Of a stretch of DNA of 6,815 nucleotides, positions 1 to 5,846 are shown piece by piece; the stretch's first letter is position 1; the number at the start of each line of letters is the position of its first letter. A program made the position numbers and the translations under genes. The stretch comes from an uncultured bacterium (GTDB lineage Bacteria > Desulfobacterota > WTBG01). Below the pieces are notes generated by a model that saw only the letters and a list, made by a program, of their open reading frames with translations, ran no database searches and was not told the DNA's origin. The stretch covers positions 1-6,815 of the forward strand of contig CALJBY010000139.1 in the NCBI GenBank assembly GCA_938024025.1. The letters are read 5' to 3'.

Positions 1-655
1 CACCCATCACCCCGTAACTCCCGCGTACCAGACCTCTTAAATCGGGACCGGGTCCCTCACCCCAGAACGTGCCGGCCTCGGCATGAGCAAGAGAGCCGGT
101 GGTCAAAACCTCTCCCGTGGGCAATACCCACTCCATGGAAAGAATATTACGGTATCCCATACCGAGCCGATGGGAGACACCCCAGGCGGCCTGAAACACA
201 TGATTGGCAAGCGACGACATCTGCGAACCCGCCTCCGGTGCCCCTAAATAGAGGCCCCGCCTGTTGGCTTCCGCATGGAGTTGGGCATGGGAAACGTACG
301 GTTCAATGACGGCAAACATGTTTTTCTCATCAATGGTAAGAATCCGGTTCATCCTCTTGGGATCCAGAATAACCGTATAGGGTTCACGCGCTACGGTATT
401 TAAAGACCAGAGATTGCCACCCACCGGAATAAAAGGAAAACCAAGCCGGTTAGCCAGTTTAACTATGGCCTGTACTTCACTGGCAGATTGGGGAAGTGCA
501 ACAAAGGCGGGAGGATTAGGATTAATAGTAGATTCGGGCATCCAATCCCGAGCATAGGCAAGCATTACGCTGGGATCATCGGAGACATTTTCCCCGCCAA
601 GCACACTCAATAAGCCCTCATGGATCACCCTGTGTTTTGTATCCTTAATTGTCAT
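1..655 (-). CDS. FAD-linked oxidase, VAO/PCMH-type FAD-binding domain (N-terminal part, runs off left edge)
   Basis: The first 218 residues of a flavin-dependent oxidoreductase are visible; the 3' part, including the substrate domain, lies outside the window. The start is the ATG at 655-653, preceded by GGAGG (660-664) with a 4-base gap. Residues about 50-80 ([20 protein letters not shown], then GFPFIPVGG) match the start of the PCMH-type FAD-binding fold. The stretches [12 protein letters not shown] (95-106), FAVIEP (114-119), [19 protein letters not shown] (170-188) and [18 protein letters not shown] (201-218) follow the order seen in vanillyl-alcohol oxidase, p-cresol methylhydroxylase and GlcD relatives. 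The flavin pyrophosphate loop reads PVGGNLWSL, not the usual G-rich GTS form. No signal peptide is seen, so it is probably cytoplasmic. Family membership is firm; the substrate is unknown. A phenolic, alcohol or 2-hydroxy acid would fit the family. Confidence 0.88.
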   Translation of the reverse strand, partial: MTIKDTKHRVIHEGLLSVLGGENVSDDPSVMLAYARDWMPESTINPNPPAFVALPQSASEVQAIVKLANRLGFPFIPVGGNLWSLNTVAREPYTVILDPKRMNRILTIDEKNMFAVIEPYVSHAQLHAEANRRGLYLGAPEAGSQMSSLANHVFQAAWGVSHRLGMGYRNILSMEWVLPTGEVLTTGSLAHAEAGTFWGEGPGPDLRGLVRGSYGVMG

Positions 656-812
656 AGTCCCTCCAATGGCAAAAGGGTTGTTTGGTACGCTTAGGTCACC
701 AGAACTATCTCCTGCCTAGCCTTCTATGTCTATCGTATAAATGACTAAAAGTCTATCAGGTAAAAGCTGTATTTTTAGGGGCTAAATTACTGAGATTATC
801 TGGATTTAGTAA
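656..812. other. Upstream region of the FAD-oxidase gene, no gene seen
   Basis: This stretch lies between the start of the FAD oxidase and the first miniature element and should contain the promoter of the oxidase on the minus strand. The best -10 candidate is TATACG, read on the minus strand at about 733-738. It has no convincing -35 partner. A short perfect inverted repeat, GACT-AAA-AGTC (743-753), sits just upstream and could be an operator, but it is short enough to occur by chance. No open reading frame with a ribosome binding site was found. Confidence 0.3.
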
Positions 813-820
813 ATTATTTT

Positions 821-1055
821 TCTGCTTATCCGTAATTCTCCAGTTGACACCCAATACAACTGTAGCTTCTTGAAGTTAGGTTCTTACGCAATTACATCTG
901 AGCATTTCTCTTTCAGATAGAGTTTTGGTAGGAGCGGCTTTAAGCCGCGAATTCATCGCGCATGAATGCGCTCCTACCGAAATTTCGAAATTGTTTGGTT
1001 AGAACTCATGAAGGCGGTTTTCATCCGGGTTACTGGAGTTTTGTGGATAAGCAGA
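821..1055. mobile_element. MITE-like element, copy 1 (235 bp)
   Basis: The ends form imperfect terminal inverted repeats of 24 bp, 20 of which match. The outer 11 bases (TCTGCTTATCC) and an inner CTCCAGT are identical on both sides. The element is flanked by a perfect 8-bp direct repeat, ATTATTTT, at 813-820 and 1056-1063, which is the expected target-site duplication. It carries a 52-bp palindromic core (927-978) and no coding sequence, so it is a non-autonomous element needing a transposase in trans. Compared with copy 2 it has 41 extra bases between the left arm and the core (within 881-926), including the small inverted repeat ATCTGA/TCAGAT. Several IS families make 8-bp duplications (for example IS66, ISL3, IS1595 and some IS256 members), so I cannot assign the parent family. 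Confidence 0.85.
927..978. repeat. REP-like palindromic core in copy 1
   Basis: This 52-bp palindrome can fold as a three-way or cloverleaf structure. The outer stem is GGTAGGA (927-933) with TCCTACC (972-978). The first inner hairpin is GCGGCTT/AAGCCGC (934-948). The second pairs 947-956 with 962-971 around a CGCGC loop with one mismatch. The GTAGGAGCGGC...GCCGC pattern resembles REP sequences mobilised by RAYT (TnpA_REP) enzymes, a resemblance noted from memory. Here the palindrome lies inside a larger element with terminal inverted repeats. It is identical over all 52 bp to the core of copy 2. Confidence 0.85.
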
Positions 1056-1063
1056 ATTATTTT

Positions 1064-1252
1064 TATCGTGCATAGTGATGCTCCCCGCGCACCCTAGTGA
1101 AATAGGCTTCGTATTTAACGGGGCAGGCAAGGCGGGACTTGCTCGGCACCTGCCGGTCAGAAAAGGTTACCCGTGAACTTCTCATTTTTCAACGAAGGTC
1201 GGGACTAGAGGGAAAATCACTATAGGAGGCCGGAACAGCATTTCTGCTATAA
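1064..1252. other. Structured spacer between the two miniature elements, no gene seen
   Basis: This is what remains of the original intergenic DNA between the two insertions. It has several nested inverted repeats. CCCCG (1083-1087) pairs with CGGGG (1119-1123) and encloses CCTA-GTGAAA-TAGG (1093-1106). GGCAGG (1122-1127) pairs with CCTGCC (1149-1154), with CAAG/CTTG inside; an alternative is CGGCA-CC-TGCCG (1144-1155). It could hold a small structured RNA or be the remnant of another repeat. I see no promoter, T-tract or known RNA family consensus that would settle this, nor the strand. Confidence 0.35.
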
Positions 1253-1260
1253 AAAAATTA

Positions 1261-1454
1261 TCTGCTTATCTGTAATTCTCCAGTTGAAAACCAATACGAC
1301 TGTAACTTCTTGAAGTTAGGGTGCTGGTAGGAGCGGCTTTAAGCCGCGAATTCATCGCGCATGAATGCGCTCCTACCGAAATTTCAAACATGTCTGGTTA
1401 GAAGGTATCACGCCAGTTTTCATCCGGGATACTGGAGTTTTGTGGATAAGCAAA
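1261..1454. mobile_element. MITE-like element, copy 2 (194 bp)
   Basis: This is a second copy of the element at 821-1055, in the same orientation. It is flanked by a perfect 8-bp direct repeat, AAAAATTA, at 1253-1260 and 1455-1462. Because the surrounding A-tract is long, the duplication can also be read as 10 bp. The first 60 bases differ from copy 1 at 5 positions, the right-hand 77 bases differ at 13 positions, and the 52-bp core is identical. The right end reads GCAAA where copy 1 has GCAGA. It lacks the 41 extra bases of copy 1. It sits just beyond the hairpin that follows the DUF1302 gene. It contains no supported coding sequence. Confidence 0.85.
1326..1377. repeat. REP-like palindromic core in copy 2
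   Basis: This 52-bp palindrome is identical to the one at 927-978, with the outer stem GGTAGGA/TCCTACC and two inner hairpins. The right-hand flank of the two copies is only about 83% identical, so this core is markedly better conserved than the DNA around it. Confidence 0.85.
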
Positions 1455-1478
1455 AAAAATTATATATAAGCACGATTA

Positions 1479-1512
1479 CACCAGTAGCCCCTCATTGCGA
1501 GGGGCACTGGTG
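1479..1512 (-). terminator. Strong hairpin after the DUF1302 gene, probable transcript end
   Basis: CACCAGT (1479-1485) pairs with ACTGGTG (1506-1512), and GCCCCTC (1487-1493) pairs with GAGGGGC (1499-1505). This gives a 14-bp stem with one bulged A (1486) and a 5-base loop. It lies 41 bases past the DUF1302 stop on the minus strand, where the end of the operon transcript is expected. It is not a textbook intrinsic terminator, because the nearest T-run on that strand (complement of 1452-1459) begins about 20 bases after the stem and is partly the target duplication of the neighbouring element. It may instead protect the mRNA 3' end or be a repeat remnant. Confidence 0.45.
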
Positions 1513-1553
1513 GCAACATCATCTCATCTATCTAAGCGGTTATGCTATGAACA

Positions 1554-3194
1554 CTAAAAACTATACCTGAACCGGGTATAGATCTGATCATTCCTGTTGA
1601 ACTGGCCCAGGGTATCGTAATGATTTCCTTCAAATATTTGAGCCCCCAGGGAAAGGGTCGTATTCTGGGTTGTCTCCCACTTGAACATGGGACTAACCCA
1701 CCACTCCCCCTCTGCCCCATAGGCAAGCAAATTCTGAATGGTCATCTGGTCATTGTAGAAGAGCTTCTGCACCACCAGGGTAAAGAAGGTATTAACTGAC
1801 CGCCGGTTACGCAATGATAGCCCCTTAACCGTGTGGGAGTCGGCATTAATGATGATATTCTGGATTATCTGACCACTAACCAACACGTCGGTAAATATGG
1901 TCCGGTCAAACCCCAGACAGTAATCAAAGGTGTCCCTTTTTTTAGCCATATCCTGTTCCGACCAGGATTCGAGGGGATTGATGCCCGTGTACTTATTAAG
2001 GGTATAGGCAAACTCACCCCGTAACTGCCAGTACCCCAGGGTATAGTTAAAGGTAGCGCCCAAAATGTGGAGGCGGGTGTACTCCAGATCAACCTTCGTG
2101 GGTGCATTGATAAAACCGGGAAACCCTGCCGGTGACCTGGAATTGGTTGAACCAAAGCCAAAGAGGGGAGACCAACTCCTCACAAAGGGAGTAAAATTAT
2201 AGTCAAGGGCATAGTAGTAGCTTAAGGTATAGGCAAGAGCTCCCCGTTTAGTCTGCAGTATATCCTTAAATCTAATCCCAAAGTTGGCATTTTCAAAAGT
2301 ATTCGCCGGCTTATTATCATTAATCTCAAAATTATAGAGGGGGCCCAGCAGACCGTCAAACCATTCAAAGGCATTTACCCCGCCATTGAATACCTTCAGT
2401 TCATCCACCTCCCACTGGGAGCCTTCCTCCATGAAGTAGTTTTTTCTAAAATTAGGAATAAAAACAAACTCCAGGCTCTTATTAGGTTTACCCGGCCAGA
2501 ACCGCCACTTTGCGTCAACACCCCACTGGGGTATGCGGCTATCCTCATAATCATCCAGGATAAACTCACGAAGATCAAAGGGGTTTACCAGGTCCAGCAA
2601 CCTGAAACCATCAATCTCTCCCCACACGATCATCTGCTTTCCCACACGGAGCTCCAGATTGGGTGCATGGTAATCGATATAGAGCTCCCGTAAAATGTCT
2701 TCGGTCTTTGTATTATGGAAATCATCGCGATATCTCCGTCTCGGATCACCTGATTTTGGCCCATTACCGCGACCGGGCAATCCAGATCGGTGCCACCCGA
2801 TATCATCCTCTAAATCGTAAACCGAGTCAAAGAGCAGATAAAAACGTCCAAAAATCTCCAGTCTCCCGGGAATGACACGATAGAGCGCTTTCAGGTTGAA
2901 GGTATTCTCGAACTTCATCAAGGAACCCTCATGTTTATTCCTATTCTCTTTAAGCAAACCGTTTATGGCAAAGGATGCCGGGTGACCCAAAGGCGTACCG
3001 CCCGTGAGGGGAGCCACATACCTATCCTTATAGAGCGGTGCTGTACCCGGGTTGGCAGTGGTGTGAAAGGCTATCTCATTTTGGACATAACCCCACATCT
3101 CGAGATTGTCGATCCCCGTTTCGAGTCCATACAGGGGAGATACCAGTGCACAACATACGGTGACAATGAGTAAAATAATCATTTTTCTTACCAT
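1554..3194 (-). CDS. DUF1302 family outer-membrane beta-barrel protein
   Basis: This 546-residue protein begins with a signal peptide (MVRK, then the hydrophobic run MIILLIVTVCCALVSP) with likely cleavage near residue 23. The ATG at 3194 is preceded by GGAGG (3200-3204) with a 5-base gap. The core segment at 168-205, with ELYIDYHAPNLELRVGKQ, then VWGE and D-x-x-NP, is the signature by which I recognise DUF1302. The remainder alternates polar and aromatic residues as beta-strands do, and the chain ends in RFRYSF, the terminal phenylalanine typical of barrels inserted by the BAM complex. Its length is usual for the family. It lies 64 bp after the DUF1329 gene with no terminator between them, so the two are probably co-transcribed. 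DUF1302 and DUF1329 are commonly found together. The function is unproven; a role as an outer-membrane channel or acceptor for hydrophobic compounds is inferred. Confidence 0.9.
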   Translation of the reverse strand: MVRKMIILLIVTVCCALVSPLYGLETGIDNLEMWGYVQNEIAFHTTANPGTAPLYKDRYVAPLTGGTPLGHPASFAINGLLKENRNKHEGSLMKFENTFNLKALYRVIPGRLEIFGRFYLLFDSVYDLEDDIGWHRSGLPGRGNGPKSGDPRRRYRDDFHNTKTEDILRELYIDYHAPNLELRVGKQMIVWGEIDGFRLLDLVNPFDLREFILDDYEDSRIPQWGVDAKWRFWPGKPNKSLEFVFIPNFRKNYFMEEGSQWEVDELKVFNGGVNAFEWFDGLLGPLYNFEINDNKPANTFENANFGIRFKDILQTKRGALAYTLSYYYALDYNFTPFVRSWSPLFGFGSTNSRSPAGFPGFINAPTKVDLEYTRLHILGATFNYTLGYWQLRGEFAYTLNKYTGINPLESWSEQDMAKKRDTFDYCLGFDRTIFTDVLVSGQIIQNIIINADSHTVKGLSLRNRRSVNTFFTLVVQKLFYNDQMTIQNLLAYGAEGEWWVSPMFKWETTQNTTLSLGAQIFEGNHYDTLGQFNRNDQIYTRFRYSF

Positions 3195-3258
3195 AAGCCC
3201 CTCCCGTAATAAATAGGTTACAGGTTATACAAGAAAGAATCCTGAACACTCACCATGG

Positions 3259-4521
3259 TTACTTTCCTCTGCCGGCAACGTAGGGCTGGGTAAACCGGTG
3301 CAGCTCGTTCTTCCACCCCTGGTTCCCCAAACACTGTATAGGCACGTGACATGTTTGATGCTGCGTCAGCAGATCCTTGAGCCACCAGTGGGCAATGGCC
3401 CATCCCTGATCATAGGGCGGATTCGGCTCTTTACCGTAGGTGATATAGCCCCTGAAGAAATATTTTACAAACCTGCCTTTGGGATCATAGTACTCCTGCA
3501 GCATGGAAAACCGGGGATCCTTTTTTATCCAGGTAATCTTCTTTTCATAGTAGGTTTTCCACTGGGGGAGAGATTCTACCACGTAAGTAGGACAGCCCTG
3601 ATTCTCATAGTAAGGATCTATGCCGTTCATTACATCTCCCGGGGTTTTCTTTACCGGAGGATACATCTCAACCAATTTATCAAATACCTTAGACGGTAAC
3701 TTCCTGCGATCTACCCCTTCAACACCATCAAACCAGGTGCCCGCTTTAATGTCGCTCTGCACGTATTTATACTCCCAGACATTCGCGAATGGCCAGCTCT
3801 TGTATGACTCATGTTCAAATTTAGTAGGGTAGGGCTCTTCACGTAATATGCGGTGTTTTTCCTCGTCAACCTTGAGGTCAGATGCATCTGCCCAGGTACA
3901 GTCTGAACCAAAGAAGGAATCATCCCTGTCGGCAGCGCTGATGCGGCGGAACCTGCGGAGTGAAGGGAGGTAAATCCAGTAATCACTCTGCCGTGCAGGG
4001 TCATAGTAGGTATACATGATGGCCGCCATGTTCCGCACCTCATGGGGCTCATAAAAGTAGAAGGTCCCCCGCATACTGCAGCCCGGTTCAGGGTCTGATA
4101 CCTGTTCCCTGGTACCATACCGGTACCGGATCTGCCCGTCCCCGCGAATCATGGTTAAGTTAAAGGGGGTATACCAGTCCTCCGTCTCCATAAACTTCAT
4201 GTACCACTGGTTTTCATTCTGGAGGTCTCTGGCGCTCACCCCGTATTTTTTCCTCTCCTCTGCCAGCTGTTTAAGATAGGGATCATCGGCGGAAAGTGGC
4301 TTGCCATCAAAATCGGTGACCATCTCCCACTGCTTCATGTAGTCCATGCACCTCTTTTCGTTCACCGGGTCCATGAACCGTTCATAGCGGCCATACTTTT
4401 TCTCTCCCTCAAAAATGGGTTCAGTTGGCATGGGGTTCTGGGCAGCGGCAAAACCACCAACAAGAAAAATGGAACACAACACACCCAGGGCAACAATCTG
4501 TTTTATCACGGTACATCTCAT
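3259..4521 (-). CDS. DUF1329 family periplasmic protein (LolA-like)
   Basis: I place the start at the ATG at 4521 (420 residues). AAGGAGG (4529-4535) stands 7 bases upstream, and the protein then opens with a clean signal peptide (MRCTVIKQ, hydrophobic run, FAAAQ) cut near residue 27. An in-frame ATG at 4557 would add 12 residues but would place this ribosome binding site inside the gene. The conserved DUF1329 segment is visible at 181-207: YWIYLPSLRRFRRIS followed by DSFFGSD. DUF1329 proteins are related in fold to the LolA/LolB lipoprotein carriers, which suggests a soluble periplasmic carrier or chaperone for a lipid-like molecule. Its gene precedes that of the DUF1302 barrel, its usual partner, and follows the MMPL and YCF48 genes. 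The family assignment is strong; the carrier role is inference. Confidence 0.9.
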   Translation of the reverse strand: MRCTVIKQIVALGVLCSIFLVGGFAAAQNPMPTEPIFEGEKKYGRYERFMDPVNEKRCMDYMKQWEMVTDFDGKPLSADDPYLKQLAEERKKYGVSARDLQNENQWYMKFMETEDWYTPFNLTMIRGDGQIRYRYGTREQVSDPEPGCSMRGTFYFYEPHEVRNMAAIMYTYYDPARQSDYWIYLPSLRRFRRISAADRDDSFFGSDCTWADASDLKVDEEKHRILREEPYPTKFEHESYKSWPFANVWEYKYVQSDIKAGTWFDGVEGVDRRKLPSKVFDKLVEMYPPVKKTPGDVMNGIDPYYENQGCPTYVVESLPQWKTYYEKKITWIKKDPRFSMLQEYYDPKGRFVKYFFRGYITYGKEPNPPYDQGWAIAHWWLKDLLTQHQTCHVPIQCLGNQGWKNELHRFTQPYVAGRGK

Positions 4522-4565
4522 AATTAATCCTCCTTGTTGAAAATGAGTATTTTGCAAACCTTAAT

Positions 4566-4608
4566 CAAAGAAAAAGCCTCCTTTCATTTCAGTGAAAAAG
4601 GAAGCTTC
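4566..4608 (-). terminator. Terminator-like hairpin in the leader of the DUF1329 gene
   Basis: Read on the minus strand, AAGCTTCCTTT (complement of 4597-4607) pairs with AAAGGAGGCTT (complement of 4574-4584). This makes an 11-bp stem with one G-U pair, followed directly by TTTCTTT. The loop has its own short palindrome, TTTCA-C-TGAAA. It has the shape of an intrinsic terminator but lies about 50 bases before the DUF1329 start and downstream of a candidate promoter. It may end transcripts coming from the YCF48 gene, or act as an attenuator of the DUF1329-DUF1302 unit. Confidence 0.55.
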
Positions 4609-4707
4609 TCTTGTGTTGTTCCTACTTTAAGACCACACTTTACATACCCAGTGGGAGCAGCCATTGCAACGAACCTTATTGATTTTTTTTAATGACGACT
4701 AGTACTA

Positions 4708-4736
4708 TCAGTAAGGGAAAAAGCTGCTTCTGTCAA
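4708..4736 (-). promoter_or_regulatory. Candidate promoter for DUF1329-DUF1302
   Basis: A perfect -35 hexamer, TTGACA, reads on the minus strand (complement of 4731-4736). At 17 bases spacing the -10 position reads TACTGA (complement of 4708-4713), which is a poor match. Transcription starting near 4700 would give a leader of about 180 bases containing the terminator-like hairpin. The -35 box and the location between two gene pairs support it; the weak -10 does not. Confidence 0.35.
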
Positions 4737-4793
4737 GAATTTTTCTTCTTCCCGTAAAAAAAAATCGTGTACAGCACTACTGCCCGCGAAACC

Positions 4794-5846
4794 CTATAAC
4801 ACTTTCTCCGCGGAAAATTTGGCAGGTTGGACTGTCCACTGTTTACCCCCATCAGACGTGTGGTAAATCACACCAAAGTCTCCTACTGCCCATCCGTGGG
4901 CGGCATCGGGAAAGGCGAGGGTATAAAACCAGTGGCCTACCTCACTTTCTTGAGCCACCCAGCTTTGTCCACCATCTCCAGAGTGTAAAATACTGCCATA
5001 GGTGACAGCCCACGCATTTCGCAGGTCGGGAGCGACAACCCTGAGCAAATCAATTGTGACCCCGCTTTCTTGAGAAACCCAGGTTACCCCTCCGTCTTCG
5101 GTACGCAGAATTACTCCCCCGTTACCTGCAATTAAACCATGGAGGCCATCGACAAAGCTCACACAATTTAATACTGCCTCCGTGCCGCTCTCTTGGTACG
5201 CCCACGTTTCACCCCCGTCAGCGGTGTAGAGGATTATACCGGGATAACCAACCGCCCACCCACGCTTTTCATCAACAAAGGTAATGTCGAGCAGTGCAGG
5301 AAGAAAAAGTTGCTTCCTCGGACTAAGGATAGCTTTTACCCCTTCATGAAGTTTCCACTCCTTCCCTCCATCTTCAGTGGTGAGCATGGTTGCCCCATCT
5401 CCGACTATCCATCCCCGGCTTTTGTCAGTGAATGCGACTCCCCTCAGGATATGCTCCGTAATGCTCTTCTGCGGATTCCAGCTCTCCCCTCCATCTCCGG
5501 TATGAATAATGCTTCCCATGTCCCCTACAGCCCAGCCGCTTTGAGCATCAGCGAAGCAAACATCAAAAAGGTGCACATCAATGCCGCTCTTCTCTGCCCA
5601 CCAGTTTTTACCGCCATCGTCAGTATGGACAACACCTCCGAGTTTTCCAACCGCCCAGCCCTTGTCCCGGTCAATAAAATCTACACCAAAGAGACTGGAG
5701 GTAAAAATACTCAAGGTCGGTTCATCGCTGACAATGGCGTCTGAAGCTCCCTGGTCCCTGCCGCAACCCAACCAGAGTCCACAGGCGATCAGCATCCAGA
5801 CAGCGACAATGCTACTCAGTCTTTTCTTACGATGGAACGGTAACAT
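4794..5846 (-). CDS. YCF48/BNR-repeat beta-propeller lipoprotein
   Basis: This protein of 350 residues consists almost wholly of seven repeats of about 41 residues with the pattern GWAVGxxGxIxxTxDGGxxW. The repeats begin near residues 63, 104, 145, 196, 237, 278 and 318, the third being about 10 residues longer, as expected for a seven-bladed propeller of the YCF48 (Hcf136) type. The N-terminus has a basic stretch (RKKR), a hydrophobic run and a lipobox LIAC (Cys22); a second possible site is WLGC (Cys28). I prefer the ATG at 5846, because GAGG (5856-5859) lies 9 bases before it. The in-frame ATG at 5861 has no visible ribosome binding site. The gene overlaps the MMPL gene by 20 bp, suggesting translational coupling. 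YCF48 proteins assist photosystem II assembly in phototrophs, but in this gene context the role is probably assembly or support of the transporter. Confidence 0.88.
   Translation of the reverse strand: MLPFHRKKRLSSIVAVWMLIACGLWLGCGRDQGASDAIVSDEPTLSIFTSSLFGVDFIDRDKGWAVGKLGGVVHTDDGGKNWWAEKSGIDVHLFDVCFADAQSGWAVGDMGSIIHTGDGGESWNPQKSITEHILRGVAFTDKSRGWIVGDGATMLTTEDGGKEWKLHEGVKAILSPRKQLFLPALLDITFVDEKRGWAVGYPGIILYTADGGETWAYQESGTEAVLNCVSFVDGLHGLIAGNGGVILRTEDGGVTWVSQESGVTIDLLRVVAPDLRNAWAVTYGSILHSGDGGQSWVAQESEVGHWFYTLAFPDAAHGWAVGDFGVIYHTSDGGKQWTVQPAKFSAEKVL

Noticed and set aside
1063..1149. Short minus-strand frame of 28 codons from a GTG, containing the string PVKYEAYFTRVRGEHHYAR
   Set aside because: It has no ribosome binding site in view and is very short, and its stop lies in the target duplication of copy 1. 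The frame may only reflect a repeated DNA sequence read in one of its frames.
1491..1520. Resemblance of the hairpin loop region (TCATTGCGAGG) to a widespread dispersed bacterial repeat with the same start
   Set aside because: Only the first part matches what I remember of that repeat, and the remainder is different. The match is too short to call without a genome search.
1361..1570. Open reading frame of 69 codons on the plus strand
   Set aside because: It starts inside the palindromic core of element copy 2, crosses its right end and the hairpin, has no ribosome binding site and runs into the end of the DUF1302 gene. It is chance coding potential.
4756..4775. Run of nine T on the minus strand shortly after the YCF48 stop, as an intrinsic terminator
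   Set aside because: The only hairpin next to it is GTG-CTGTA-CAC with three base pairs, too weak to support a terminator call.
5193..5744. Long plus-strand frame of 183 codons opposite the YCF48 gene
   Set aside because: It is antisense to a gene with clear repeat periodicity and a good start. The frame is a by-product of the repeated DGG and GWAVG codons on the other strand.
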